Source: Thermoplasmata archaeon (GTDB lineage Archaea; Thermoplasmatota; Thermoplasmata; Lutacidiplasmatales; UBA184). Taken from it: DNA of 64,000 bases. The translations under genes and the position numbers were made by a program. Shown here one piece after another: positions 7,458 to 16,145 of the stretch. Position 1 is the stretch's first letter. Each line of letters begins with the position of its first letter. The notes beneath the pieces were generated by a model. The model saw only the letters and a program-made list of their open reading frames with translations. It was not told the DNA's origin and did not search any database. The stretch spans positions 341,826-405,825 of the forward strand of contig JAKBSJ010000001.1 in the NCBI GenBank assembly GCA_021844945.1, read 5' to 3'.

Positions 7458-8593
7458 GCGTCCGGATCGCGGGTATCGGCATCGGTCGGTTCGGCCGTCG
7501 GACCGAGTCCGGTGTGGAGCTCGCGACGGACGCCGGGTTGCGCGCGATGGAGGACGTGGGGCGCAAACCGATCGATCTGCTCGTCGTCGGAAACATGCTC
7601 GGGGAGGTTCTCGAGGAACGGGCGAGCCCCGTTCCCCGCCTCGCGTCCCGCCTGGGTCTGGAGACGGCCGCCGGCCTGAGAGTCGAGGCCGCTTCTGCGA
7701 CCGGTGCAGCGGCCTTTCACGCGGGCGCCGCCGCGGTCGCCTCGGGGCGATCCGATCGCGCCATGGTGGTCGCCTACGAGAAAATGACCGGTGCGCCGAG
7801 CCCTATCGTCGCACGAGCCCTCAGTCGCGCCCTCGCGCCCGAAGAGGTCGCTGTCGGCGGGACGATGCCGGCACTTTCGGCGATTATCGCCCAGCGATAC
7901 GTGTCGCACTACCATGTCCCACTTTCGGCATTCGATCGCGTGAGCGTTCACATGCGCGCTCGGGCCGCGCTCAACGCCGCCGCCCAGTTCACGAAGCCGG
8001 TCACGGAGGAAGAAGTGGCTCGAAGTCGGATCATTGCCTCCCCGCTCCGCCTGCTGCACTGCGCGGCGATCAGCGACGGGGCCGTAGCGCTCGTCCTCGA
8101 ACGCGGCGACGACGGCGCCGTCGTTCGCGGGATGGGCCAGGGGCTCGATGCGTTTCGAGTCGTGGACCGCCCGTCCCTCACTCGCTTCGTCGCAACGCGG
8201 ATCGCCGCGAGGCGAGCCTACGAAATGGCGCACGTAACCCCGAAGGAGCTGGATGTCGCCGAGATTCACGATGCCTTCGCTCCGTTCGCGCTGATCGACG
8301 TGGAGGACCTCGGTCTGGCGGACGAGGGGACCGCGGCGGAGTGGTTTGACGAAGGAAAGGGAACTCGGAACGGCCCGACTTCCATCAACCCTTCGGGAGG
8401 AGTACTCGGTCGGGGCCACCCGGTGGGAGCCTCGGGACTCGTGGAGATCGCCGAGGTGGCGTCCCAGATCCGTCGCGAGGCGGGATCGCACCAGCTGGAC
8501 CGACCGGTCCGGCTGGGCCTCGCGCAGTCGATCGGGGGACTCGCCTCCCACAACTTCGTTACGATCCTCGGGCAAGGGAGCGCGCCGGCATGA
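7454..8593 (+). CDS. SCP-x/archaeal-type thiolase with Ser at the nucleophile position
   Basis: The start is the ATG at 7454, in ATGA overlap with the hjc stop. The product is 379 residues and belongs to the thiolase fold, which makes or breaks acyl-CoA C-C bonds. C-terminal catalytic motifs are present: HDAFAPF near residue 276, and a Gly-rich NPSGG...GRGHPVGASG with the catalytic His. The nucleophile segment reads VEAASATGAAAF where archaeal thiolases usually have an EAACASG-type sequence, so residue 81 is Ser (codon TCT at 7694) and not Cys. The DUF35 partner gene follows with a 4-nt overlap, as is usual for archaeal thiolases. The substrate is unknown, and activity may be altered or absent. 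Confidence 0.85.
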   Translation: MSVRIAGIGIGRFGRRTESGVELATDAGLRAMEDVGRKPIDLLVVGNMLGEVLEERASPVPRLASRLGLETAAGLRVEAASATGAAAFHAGAAAVASGRSDRAMVVAYEKMTGAPSPIVARALSRALAPEEVAVGGTMPALSAIIAQRYVSHYHVPLSAFDRVSVHMRARAALNAAAQFTKPVTEEEVARSRIIASPLRLLHCAAISDGAVALVLERGDDGAVVRGMGQGLDAFRVVDRPSLTRFVATRIAARRAYEMAHVTPKELDVAEIHDAFAPFALIDVEDLGLADEGTAAEWFDEGKGTRNGPTSINPSGGVLGRGHPVGASGLVEIAEVASQIRREAGSHQLDRPVRLGLAQSIGGLASHNFVTILGQGSAPA

Positions 8594-8922
8594 GCGCCCC
8601 CCCGCTCGTCCTCAGTCGATGCGAGGGATGCGAGCTGCTCTACCTCCCTACGCCGGGCCCGTGCCCCCGCTGCGCCTCGCGTCGTGCGACCCCGGTAGAG
8701 GTCCCTCCGACCGGCATCGTCCTCGCGGCGACCGAGGTGGAGAGCCCGGCGGAGGGCTGGCCCTCGCCGCACCGTTTGGCCCTCGTTGAAGTGGAAGACT
8801 CGGTACGGCTCCTCGCGATCGTGGAAGGCCCGTTGCCCGCGGCCGGCGACGCCGTAGAGGTGCGCCGGGAAGGCGAGGCCTACCACGTTCAGCGCCTCCG
8901 ACTCGATCCACGGAAGGAATAG
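8590..8922 (+). CDS. DUF35 OB-fold/zinc-ribbon acyl-CoA-binding partner of thiolase
   Basis: A 110-residue protein with an N-terminal rubredoxin-like zinc ribbon (CEGCELLYLPTPGPCPRC, residues 11-28) followed by an OB-fold-like beta domain. This is the DUF35 family, which in archaea binds CoA and holds thiolase and HMG-CoA synthase together. It overlaps the thiolase stop by 4 nt, and no HMG-CoA synthase gene lies nearby. Its stop codon ends one nucleotide before the 3' end of the tRNA-Ser gene on the other strand. Confidence 0.88.
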   Translation: MSAPPLVLSRCEGCELLYLPTPGPCPRCASRRATPVEVPPTGIVLAATEVESPAEGWPSPHRLALVEVEDSVRLLAIVEGPLPAAGDAVEVRREGEAYHVQRLRLDPRKE

Positions 8923-9037
8923 CGCGGGGAGGGGGAGTTTCCGGGAGCCGGCGCAGACCGTCTCCCCTTTGAACCCCCGAGGTGAAATCACCACTGGATT
9001 AGCAATCCAGCGCCTTACCGGGCTGGGCCATCCCCGC
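8923..9037 (-). tRNA. tRNA-Ser(GCT) with a 31-nt intron in the T loop
   Basis: Read on the minus strand, the acceptor stem GCGGGGA/TCCCCGC with discriminator G closes the gene. The anticodon arm CTGGA-TTGCTAA-TCCAG gives anticodon GCT. A long variable arm, GGTGA-TT-TCACC, is typical of serine tRNA. The T stem GGGGG/CCCCC pairs only if 31 nt (8937-8967) are removed from the T loop, leaving TTCAAAT. The junctions can fold into a bulge-helix-bulge: three-nt bulges AAG and ACT, a near-perfect 4-bp helix TTCA/GGAA, and an intron stem GGGAG/CTCCC. The intron would lie between tRNA positions 59 and 60. The mature length is 84 nt. Confidence 0.88.
8937..8967 (-). other. Predicted archaeal tRNA intron (position 59/60) in tRNA-Ser(GCT)
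   Basis: This 31-nt insertion separates the two halves of the T loop. It carries its own hairpin, with stem GGGAG/CTCCC and a loop of about 14 nt, and is bounded by two 3-nt bulges. Cutting after the second base of each bulge restores a normal TTCAAAT loop. The tRNA splicing endonuclease acts on such motifs. The boundaries are deduced from folding alone. Confidence 0.75.
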
Positions 9038-9172
9038 TCGGCGTGGGGAGGTCGTTCCCTCCTTAAGGATTGGCGAGCCCCGAGGGCTCCGCACGGATCG
9101 GAACGCCCGGGTCGGTGATCCCGCGGCGTTCCCGTTATGTAGCCCGGTCCCGCTCGGCGACCGGGAGAGTCC

Positions 9173-10138
9173 ATGCGGGTCGCGAAAGCGGGGGTCGTCG
9201 GGGCCGGAACGATGGGAGCGGCGATCGCGGAGGTGCTCGCCTACAACGGGATCGAAGTGATCCTGAAGGATATCGATGCGAAGCTGGTGGAGAAAGGACT
9301 GGACCGGGTGCGCTCCATCCTCGACGAGCTCGTGGCGTTCCACGAAGGACGCGCCGACAAGGAACTCGCGCGCATCGCGGAGCTCGGTATCGAGCTGAGC
9401 CCCGCTCAGGTCACGGCCGTGCGTCAGAAGCTCGCCCCCAAGGTCACGCGCGCTCGCGCCGACCAGATCCGGGCCCGGGTACATGGTACGACGGAATACG
9501 CATCGTTCCGCGACGTAGACTTCGCCGTGGAGGCTGTCTTCGAGCGGCCCGAGGTGAAGCGGCCCGTGCTCGAGGAGCTCGATCGCGCACTGCCCGAGTT
9601 TGCGGTCATCGGATCCAACACATCCTCCCTGTCCGTGACCAAGCTCGCCCGTGGGCTCTCGCACGTCCGCGAAACGTTGGTCACGCACTTTTTCAACCCC
9701 CCGTATGCTCTGCCGCTCGTCGAGGTCGCGGCGGGAGTGGAGACCCGCGACGAGGTCGTGGGAGAGACGATCGACTTCCTCCAAGGATTGAGGAACCATC
9801 GCTACCCGCTGGTCCCGATCCGGGTGAAGGAGTCCCCCGCGTTCGTCGTCAACCGGCTGCTCATGCCCGTGCTCAACGAGGCGTGCTTCGCCCTCGAGGA
9901 AGGCCTCGCCACCTCGCGCGACATCGACCAGGCGATGAAGGCCGGAGCGGGAATGCCCATGGGTCCTTTCGAGCTCGGGGATATGATCGGGCTCGACGTC
10001 GCCCTCGAAGTGGCCGAGACCCTTCAGCACGCCACGGGAGATCCCAAGTACCGGCCGTCGCCGATGCTCCGTCGCCTGGTGGAGGCGGGACACCTGGGCC
10101 GGAAGACCGGCCAAGGGTTCTACGACTACACCGCCTAA
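9173..10138 (+). CDS. 3-hydroxyacyl-CoA dehydrogenase (3-hydroxybutyryl-CoA type)
   Basis: A 321-residue NAD-dependent enzyme that interconverts 3-hydroxyacyl-CoA and 3-oxoacyl-CoA in the cytosol. The Rossmann motif [14 protein letters not shown] sits at residues 8-21. The SNTSS segment and THFFNPP, with the catalytic His, are in the middle. The C-terminal helical domain has the family hallmark GFxxNRLL-like sequence ([10 protein letters not shown]) and [12 protein letters not shown]. The length fits the family (about 280-320). It is separated from the thiolase and DUF35 genes only by the antisense tRNA-Ser, and the SCP2 gene follows, so the four probably serve one acyl-CoA pathway. Direction (synthesis or beta-oxidation) is not evident. 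Confidence 0.9.
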   Translation: MRVAKAGVVGAGTMGAAIAEVLAYNGIEVILKDIDAKLVEKGLDRVRSILDELVAFHEGRADKELARIAELGIELSPAQVTAVRQKLAPKVTRARADQIRARVHGTTEYASFRDVDFAVEAVFERPEVKRPVLEELDRALPEFAVIGSNTSSLSVTKLARGLSHVRETLVTHFFNPPYALPLVEVAAGVETRDEVVGETIDFLQGLRNHRYPLVPIRVKESPAFVVNRLLMPVLNEACFALEEGLATSRDIDQAMKAGAGMPMGPFELGDMIGLDVALEVAETLQHATGDPKYRPSPMLRRLVEAGHLGRKTGQGFYDYTA

Positions 10139-10186
10139 ATCGCCGATCGACCGCAACGCGTTAAGCAAGACCCGCCTAGCTCGATC

Positions 10187-10585
10187 ATGAAGTTCCCATC
10201 CGTCGAGTGGGCCGACGCGTTGCATACCGCGTTGAACGCGAACCCGGAGTATGCCGAAGCCGCTCGCCAGTGGGAGGGGGACATCCTCCTCCGAGTGACA
10301 GCGGCCTCCCCGGGCGGTCCGGCACCGGGGGTGCGCCTCGAGCTCGAACACGGCTCGTGCCGGGCGGCCACCTTCGAGGCGGATTCCGCGAACCTCACGA
10401 GTGAGTTCGTGTTCGAAGCTTCCGCCGCGAGCTGGGCCAAGCTGATCCGGCGAGAGATCGATCCCGTGGGAGCGATCATGAACGGAACGATCCGGGTGAG
10501 GGGCAACCTCGCGAAGCTGATGCGCTTCACGCGAGCGGCGAAGGTGCTCGTAGAAACCGCCGGAGCGATTCCCGTCGATCCGTAG
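10187..10585 (+). CDS. SCP2 sterol-transfer-domain protein
   Basis: A 132-residue single-domain protein with the sterol carrier protein 2 fold. It has an alternating amphipathic beta region (VRLELEHG, FVFEAS) followed by helices and the family's IMNGTIRVRGNLAKLMRF segment. SCP2 domains bind fatty acyl-CoA or other lipids in a hydrophobic tunnel. It lies 48 nt after the hydroxyacyl-CoA dehydrogenase, with the thiolase further upstream. This supports a role as lipid or acyl-CoA carrier for that pathway; the ligand is unknown. Confidence 0.85.
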   Translation: MKFPSVEWADALHTALNANPEYAEAARQWEGDILLRVTAASPGGPAPGVRLELEHGSCRAATFEADSANLTSEFVFEASAASWAKLIRREIDPVGAIMNGTIRVRGNLAKLMRFTRAAKVLVETAGAIPVDP

Positions 10586-10589
10586 CGGA

Positions 10590-11597
10590 TTAGCCTGCGG
10601 GCGTCGGCGCCTTTGCGGGTCCCGTGGTCGTAGCAGGGGCGGGCGGCGGCGCGCTGCGAAGCGTGGGGGCGGGCGGCCGGGGGGGAGGCGCCATCAGCAC
10701 CCGTTTCAGGAACGCCACGATCTGGGACCACGCCGCTTCCGCGATCGGGAGGTCGTACGTCGACAGGTCGCGGGAGAGAAAGTCGTGGCGGGCCCCGGGA
10801 AACTTCGCGACTTCGAAGTACGCTTTGGACCCGGCGAGGCCGGAGGTGAGCTGCGTGAGCGCCTTCTGCGAGACCGGATCGGCCGGCGCGTCGACGAAGA
10901 GGATCGGAGCCGTGACGAGGGTCGAGAGACCGGCCGGCCGAGTGGGTGCCGGATATGCGAGGACAGTGGCTCCGAGCTGGACATCCTGGGCCGCGACCGC
11001 GAGGGCCAAGCTGGCCCCGTACGATGTTCCGAACACCGCGGACTTGGCCGGGTCGACCATTTCGCGCGCGCGCAGGTAGTCCAAGGCGTTCTGGTGCAAG
11101 CGGACCAGGCGTGCGACCGGCTTCGACGAAATATCGACCCCTCCTCGCAAGTGGGCGCCGGCCCGGATGGTCAGATGTTCTCGCATCCCGATCTTCGCGG
11201 TCTTGCCGATGTCCGGAACGAGCACTTCGAATCCCTCCCGGGCGAACCGGATCGCCGCGTCCAGAAGGGTCGTCGTGATCCCATAGACATCGGGCACCAC
11301 GAGCACGATCGGGTGACGGGCGGTCTTGGTCGGGACAAGGCGGATCGCGGGCGCGCGGCGATCGGGCGTTTCGTCCGTCTCGAACCAGATCCGCTCGCTC
11401 CGGTAGAGCGGCAACGGAGCGCCGGGGGTCTTCTCGCTCCGGATCCAGGTCTTGTTGAGGAAGTCGATCACGCAGAGCTTGTAGCGTTCCTTGGAGAGGA
11501 CGATCACCGCCTGGCGCGTTCCGCAGATGTCGCAGACCCCGATGACCCCGCTCCCGAACTCGGGCGGCAGGTCCATCATCTTGTCGTCGTCGCGCAT
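10590..11597 (-). CDS. Dienelactone hydrolase-like alpha/beta hydrolase with N-terminal CxxC
   Basis: A 335-residue protein. Residues 20-60 carry a small Cys-containing module (VCDICGTRQ and a later Cys). The following alpha/beta-hydrolase domain has VVPDVYGI after the first strands and the nucleophile elbow GTSYGASLAL with Ser where dienelactone hydrolases have Cys. An acid (VDAPADPVS) and a His in GARHDF complete a triad. The last 25 residues are Pro/Ala-rich. It starts 9 nt after the PIN gene and seems to be the last gene of a three-gene minus-strand operon with the acyl-CoA ligase. Two Met codons (residues 1 and 7) could start it. The substrate is unknown. Confidence 0.8.
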   Translation of the reverse strand: MRDDDKMMDLPPEFGSGVIGVCDICGTRQAVIVLSKERYKLCVIDFLNKTWIRSEKTPGAPLPLYRSERIWFETDETPDRRAPAIRLVPTKTARHPIVLVVPDVYGITTTLLDAAIRFAREGFEVLVPDIGKTAKIGMREHLTIRAGAHLRGGVDISSKPVARLVRLHQNALDYLRAREMVDPAKSAVFGTSYGASLALAVAAQDVQLGATVLAYPAPTRPAGLSTLVTAPILFVDAPADPVSQKALTQLTSGLAGSKAYFEVAKFPGARHDFLSRDLSTYDLPIAEAAWSQIVAFLKRVLMAPPPRPPAPTLRSAPPPAPATTTGPAKAPTPAG

Positions 11598-11605
11598 CCG
11601 ATCCT

Positions 11606-12046
11606 CTAGGAGGGCCGACGTACGAGCCGCGTACGCTTGATAATGATTCCCGGGCGCCCTCGCCCGGGACCCAACCGGAGCAACCCGGCCCGTCGCGTAA
11701 GATGGGAGCGGTCTCGCGGCGTCAACACGTCAACCCCCGACTCGCGAGCGCGCTGCGCGAGAGCGCGATCGGCGGTGACGAGGACGGCTCCACAACGGCG
11801 AGCGCAGTCGAGGATCGCGCTGTCGCCTTCTCCGTAGCACGGCACGGTAGGGTAACGCCGACCCAACGTGCGCGCGATGCGCGCATACGGTACGGAGCCT
11901 TCGGCGAGATGATCGAGCTCTCGCCGAACGACCGTAGGAACCGCGAGCGTAGTGCCGTCGGCCCAATGGGCGACCTCCTCGCCCAGCCGGGAGCCGCCAC
12001 GCGCGACCCACAGCAGGATGTTCGTGTCGAGGAGCGCGAACCGCAC
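11606..12046 (-). CDS. PIN-domain ribonuclease, FCF1/rRNA-processing-like
   Basis: The frame is open further upstream but would run into the acyl-CoA ligase gene, so I use the GTG at 12046 (VRFALLDTNILLWV), 11 nt after the ligase stop. The 146-residue product has the PIN acidic residues: D in LLDTNIL, E in VVRRELDHL, D in GEGDSAILDCA and D in LVTADRALA. The latter pattern is the form seen in archaeal FCF1-like PIN proteins that process rRNA, as opposed to VapC toxins, and no antitoxin gene lies beside it. The exact RNA target cannot be told from sequence. Confidence 0.8.
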   Translation of the reverse strand: MRFALLDTNILLWVARGGSRLGEEVAHWADGTTLAVPTVVRRELDHLAEGSVPYARIARTLGRRYPTVPCYGEGDSAILDCARRCGAVLVTADRALAQRARESGVDVLTPRDRSHLTRRAGLLRLGPGRGRPGIIIKRTRLVRRPS

Positions 12047-12056
12047 GGACCGCGGG

Positions 12057-13661
12057 TTACGCGCGCCGGAGGACGACGCCGAGGACTTCCCGGTCGTACT
12101 CGTTCCCTCCCCGACGACCGCGCAGGAGGAACCGTTGCGCTTTCTGGTTCGCCGTCTTCGGTATCTCACCGATGAACTCGATGTACTTCGGGACCATGAA
12201 GAACGGAAGGCGCTCGGCGCAGAACTCGAAAAGCTCCTTCGGCGGCACCTCTGCGCCGGGCCGAAGCTGCACGAAGGCTTTCACATCTTCTTCCCCAAGG
12301 GGAGACGGCACGCCGACGACGACGGTCTCGAAGACTGCGGGGTGCTGGTTCAGGACGGATTCCACGTCGTACGGCGCGAGGTTCTCGCCCCGCCGCCGGA
12401 TCACGTCCTTCTTGCGATCCACGAAGTAATAGTAGCCGTCGGCATCTCGCGTGACGTAGTCGCCCGTGTGGAACCAGAGGTTCCGCCACGCATCCACGGT
12501 TTGCTCGGCCTTGTTCAGGTACCCGGAGAACATCGAGAACGGCACCGAAGGCCGGACGACGAGTTCCCCGCGTTCGCCGTCCGCCACCGGCCGATCCTCG
12601 TCGTCGACCACCGCTGCCTCAACAAACCCGAGGGGTGTCCCCACGGAGCCCATCCGTATCGCTTCGGGTGGGTTCATCAACGTCGTGCAGCCGCACTCGG
12701 TCATTCCGTAGAGCTCGATGATCGACACGCCGAAGCGTCGCTCGAACTTTGGCCAGATCTCCCGAGCGGCCCCCGCGGTCAGCGCCGTTCGCACCGGGTG
12801 CGTTTGATCCGTCGACCGGGTCGGTTGTTTATACAGAACGTTGATCATCGAGATCAGCAAGCTCACGTGGCTCGCCCCGTAACGAGTTGCAGACTCCCAG
12901 AACCCGGACGCGGAGAACCGCTCGTCGAACGCCGCCGTCAGATCGTTCAGGAACGCCGCCAGCGCGGTCATCTCCTGGGCGTTGCAGTGGAAGAGGGGAA
13001 GGGCCGAGAACAGGACGCTCTCGGACGTCAATCGGCTACGCCGTCCGAGTTCCACCGCCGTGCGGACGTACTGCTCGTGCGGGATGATCGCCCCTTTGGG
13101 CGGCCCCGTGGTCCCGCTCGTGTACATAATCGCCGCCGGGTCCCAGGGGCGGCGGGCGACTCGAGGCAGCTCGGCGCCGGACTCGCTCAATTCCGCGAAC
13201 GGTGTGGCCCCCGAGGACCGGGTCGCGCCGGAGCCGGATGGGTCCGCCACCCACACGCGAGGGATGCCGAGGGCGGGGCGAACCTCCTCGAACTGAGGCC
13301 ACAGGCGTGCGTCGATGACGAGCCCTTTCGGCGCTGCGTCGGCGAGCTCGTAGCGGAGGATCTCCCCCTTGAGGGCAGTGTTCAGCGGCACGAGCACGCT
13401 TCCGCGGTGGGCCAGGCCGAACCACGTTACGACGAACTCTGGGGTGTTGAACAGCAGGGTGGCCACCCGGTCGTCCTCACGGATCCCAGCGCGGTCGAGC
13501 CCGTGGGCTACGCGGGCGGCCTCCTGGGCGACCTCGACGTAGGAGAGGGATCGCTGGGAGAACCTGAATGCCGTACGCTCCCCATTCTTCTGAGCTTTCG
13601 CTTCTACGAGACGGGCGAGGTCGTGGTAGTCCTCGGTCGGGTCGAGCACGACTGCGCGCAC
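12057..13661 (-). CDS. AMP-forming acyl-CoA synthetase (ligase)
   Basis: A 534-residue adenylate-forming enzyme that activates a carboxylic acid with ATP and CoA. The phosphate-binding loop is IMYTSGTTGPPKG near residue 175. Core motifs YGMTECG, WFHTGDYV and YYFVDRKKDVIRRRGENL follow, and the catalytic Lys is in TANQKAQR near the C-terminus. The overall look is of the CaiC/medium-chain ligase group; the substrate is unknown. GTG at 13661 is the longest start; a TATA-like element at about 13674-13683 would also suit the internal GTGs at 13652 or 13649 as leaderless starts. The PIN nuclease and hydrolase genes follow in the same operon. Confidence 0.9.
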   Translation of the reverse strand: MRAVVLDPTEDYHDLARLVEAKAQKNGERTAFRFSQRSLSYVEVAQEAARVAHGLDRAGIREDDRVATLLFNTPEFVVTWFGLAHRGSVLVPLNTALKGEILRYELADAAPKGLVIDARLWPQFEEVRPALGIPRVWVADPSGSGATRSSGATPFAELSESGAELPRVARRPWDPAAIMYTSGTTGPPKGAIIPHEQYVRTAVELGRRSRLTSESVLFSALPLFHCNAQEMTALAAFLNDLTAAFDERFSASGFWESATRYGASHVSLLISMINVLYKQPTRSTDQTHPVRTALTAGAAREIWPKFERRFGVSIIELYGMTECGCTTLMNPPEAIRMGSVGTPLGFVEAAVVDDEDRPVADGERGELVVRPSVPFSMFSGYLNKAEQTVDAWRNLWFHTGDYVTRDADGYYYFVDRKKDVIRRRGENLAPYDVESVLNQHPAVFETVVVGVPSPLGEEDVKAFVQLRPGAEVPPKELFEFCAERLPFFMVPKYIEFIGEIPKTANQKAQRFLLRGRRGGNEYDREVLGVVLRRA

Positions 13662-13723
13662 CCCCGTGAACCGATTTTAGGCTATCCGCAAATGCTCGCT
13701 TGAACTCGTTTCCCCGAACGCAC

Positions 13724-14227
13724 ATGTATCCGCTCGGCGTTCGCCCGCGTATGATGCGACGATTCGATCCGTTCCGCGAAGGAGCGCCGATCGTCCCGGA
13801 GCTGTCCAGCGGCGCGGTCATCGCGACCGAGGATGGGAAGAAGGTCCTGATGCTGCACGAGATCGCCGAGGATCGCTGGTGCTTCCCGAAGGGGCACGTC
13901 GACCCCGGCGAGTCACTCGAGACCGCCGCTCGGCGCGAGATCCGGGAGGAGACCGGCCTCACCGACGTCCGGCTGGAGCGGGAGATCGGAGAGATCTCCT
14001 ATCGGTACTACTCGTCGGAGCGAGGCACGAACATCCTGAAGGTTGCGGTCTACTTCCTGGCGCGATCCGCGGAGACGCCCGTCCGCCTCGAACGGATCTT
14101 CGACCGGGCGGAGTGGGTCGCGACCGAAGCGGCGAGGGGTCGCCTCGCGTGGGAACGCGATCGAGAGATCATGGATGGCGCGCGGCGCCAGCTCCGCAAG
14201 CCCCAACCCCCGGTCGAAAGCGCCTAA
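13724..14227 (+). CDS. Nudix hydrolase
   Basis: I use the ATG at 13724; a TTG at 13700 is also in frame. The 167-residue product has a full Nudix box at about residues 53-75 ([15 protein letters not shown] followed by EIREETGL). It also has a C-terminal W-containing segment ([11 protein letters not shown]), as in diadenosine polyphosphate or NTP hydrolases. These enzymes clear or regulate nucleoside diphosphate-linked compounds. It is divergent from the acyl-CoA ligase, and its stop overlaps that of the convergent urocanase gene by 4 nt. Confidence 0.85.
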   Translation: MYPLGVRPRMMRRFDPFREGAPIVPELSSGAVIATEDGKKVLMLHEIAEDRWCFPKGHVDPGESLETAARREIREETGLTDVRLEREIGEISYRYYSSERGTNILKVAVYFLARSAETPVRLERIFDRAEWVATEAARGRLAWERDREIMDGARRQLRKPQPPVESA

Positions 14228-15894
14228 GGGATCCGGAAGCGCGCGCCCTTCGCGAGAGCGATCGACTCCGGGTAGCCCGCATCGGCATGGCGTGCGACGC
14301 CCAATCCGGGGTCGTTGTGCAGCGCTCGACCGATCCGTCGATCCGCCTCGGGAGTGCCGTCCGCGACGATGACAAGGCCCGCGTGGATCGAGTTCCCGAT
14401 CCCGACGCCTCCGCCGTGATGAACGCTCACCCACGTCGCGCCGCTCGCAACGTTGAGCAGCGCGTTGAGGATCGGCCAATCCGCGATGGCATCCGAGCCA
14501 TCCCGCATCTGTTCCGTTTCGCGGTACGGGCTCGCGACGCTCCCCGAGTCGTGATGGTCCCGACCGATCGCGATCGGAGCCGTCAGCTCGTGATCGTGAA
14601 CCATCTGGTTGACCCGGTGACCAAAGCGCTCGCGGTCGCCGTAGCCGAGGTAGCAGATCCGCGCGGGCAGTCCCTGAAAGTGCACCCGCTCGCCGGCCAG
14701 GCGGATCCATCGCAGCAGATGGTCGTCTTCCGTGAACTCGCTTAGGATCATGCGATCGATCCGCCGAATGTCCTCCGGGTCGCCGCTCAAAGCGACCCAA
14801 CGGAACGGTCCGCTGCCCCGCGCGAACAAGGGTCGGATGTAGTGCGGGACGTAGCCGGCAATATCGAACGCGTGCTCTACGCCGGCGTCCCGCGCCTGGG
14901 TCCGGAAATTGTTCCCGTAGTCGAACGCCTTGGCTCCTTGGGTTTGCATCGCTAGGATGGCGCGAGCTTCGTCCGCGATGGAGGCACGAACGTCCCGAAG
15001 GTACCCCTCGCGATCTTGCTCGCGCCGCCGCGACGCGGACTCGACCGACTCGCCGCGCGGGATGTACCCATAGACAAGGTCGTGAGCCGCCGTCTGATCG
15101 CTCACAATGTCGGGCCGGACCCCCCGGCGAACCAATTCGGGATAGACGTCCGACGCGTTCGCGCACAGTCCCACGCTCAATGCTGTCCGGGATTGAGCGG
15201 CGGCCCGGACCCATTCGAGGGCCGTATCGAGATCCGGTGCTTCCCGCTCGAGGAAGCCCCGCTCGAGGCGGCGTGCGAGCGCGCGCGGGTCCACGTCGAC
15301 GACCAGGGCTGAGCCTCCCAGCATGGTCACGGCCATCGGTTGGGCGCCCCCCATTTCGCCCAGACCCGAACTGAGGAACCAGCGACCCGCGAGGTCCGTG
15401 GCTCCAAACTCGATACGCGCGAGCGAGGCAAGGGTCTCGTACGTACCCTGGAGGATGCCCTGCGTTCCGATATAGATCCAGCTTCCCGCGGTCATCTGGC
15501 CGTACATCGTGAGACCCCGCGCCTCCAGGTCCCAGAAGATGTCGTCCGTCGCCCAATGCGGGACGATCATAGCGTTCGAGATCAGCACGCGCGGGGCGTC
15601 GGGATGCGTAGGAAACACCCCGACGGCCTTCCCCGATTGAATCAGGAGAGTCTCGTCCGATCCCAGCGTTCGAAGTGCCGCGACAATATGATCGTACGCG
15701 GTCCAGCTGCGGGCGGCCTTGCCCCGCCCGCCATAGACGATCAGTCGGTCGGGGTCCCGGGCGACCTCGGGATCGAGGTTGTTCATCAGCAGCCGGAGCG
15801 CTGCCTCTTGGGGCCAGCCCCGACAAGAGATCGCCGTGCCGCGGGGCGCGCGGACGGGGCGGGCTACGCTGGAAGAGTCGACCATCGCCGTCAT
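14224..15894 (-). CDS. hutU: Urocanate hydratase
   Basis: A 556-residue enzyme of histidine breakdown that converts urocanate to imidazolone propionate with tightly bound NAD. Family hallmarks include the N-terminal [24 protein letters not shown]-like [37 protein letters not shown] and the conserved [16 protein letters not shown] loop. The length matches bacterial HutU (about 550). No hutH, hutI or hutG gene is in the window, so the rest of the pathway must lie elsewhere. ATG codons 1 and 4 are both possible starts. Confidence 0.95.
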   Translation of the reverse strand: MTAMVDSSSVARPVRAPRGTAISCRGWPQEAALRLLMNNLDPEVARDPDRLIVYGGRGKAARSWTAYDHIVAALRTLGSDETLLIQSGKAVGVFPTHPDAPRVLISNAMIVPHWATDDIFWDLEARGLTMYGQMTAGSWIYIGTQGILQGTYETLASLARIEFGATDLAGRWFLSSGLGEMGGAQPMAVTMLGGSALVVDVDPRALARRLERGFLEREAPDLDTALEWVRAAAQSRTALSVGLCANASDVYPELVRRGVRPDIVSDQTAAHDLVYGYIPRGESVESASRRREQDREGYLRDVRASIADEARAILAMQTQGAKAFDYGNNFRTQARDAGVEHAFDIAGYVPHYIRPLFARGSGPFRWVALSGDPEDIRRIDRMILSEFTEDDHLLRWIRLAGERVHFQGLPARICYLGYGDRERFGHRVNQMVHDHELTAPIAIGRDHHDSGSVASPYRETEQMRDGSDAIADWPILNALLNVASGATWVSVHHGGGVGIGNSIHAGLVIVADGTPEADRRIGRALHNDPGLGVARHADAGYPESIALAKGARFRIP

Positions 15895-16022
15895 CGATCG
15901 CCGGGAACCTTAGAAGCTTCTCGGACCGGCCGGGTCTCCGTGATGCGCCGTCGTAGGCGCCGGCCGGCCGTACCGGTGGCCGCGACAGCTTCAAGGTCCG
16001 GCGACCGTGAGGGCGCGAGGGC

Positions 16023-16095
16023 GCCGCCGTAGCTCAGTAGGTAGAGCGGCTGATTTGTAATCAGCAGGTCGGGAGTTCGATCCTCTCCGGCGGCT
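16023..16095 (+). tRNA. tRNA-Thr(TGT)
   Basis: Complete cloverleaf of 73 nt. The acceptor is GCCGCCG/CGGCGGC with discriminator T, usual for archaeal threonine tRNA. The anticodon arm is CTGAT-TTGTAAT-type with anticodon TGT, and the T arm is GGGAG-TTCGATC-CTCTC. No intron and no encoded CCA. Confidence 0.95.
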
Positions 16096-16145
16096 CGACG
16101 AACGGACGAACCTATCTGCGCTCCCGCCGTCCCGTGCCCGCGACC

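Noticed and set aside
13913..15994. 693-codon minus-strand open frame over the urocanase gene
   Set aside because: It is another frame of hutU with no recognisable domain; such frames arise from the high GC content.
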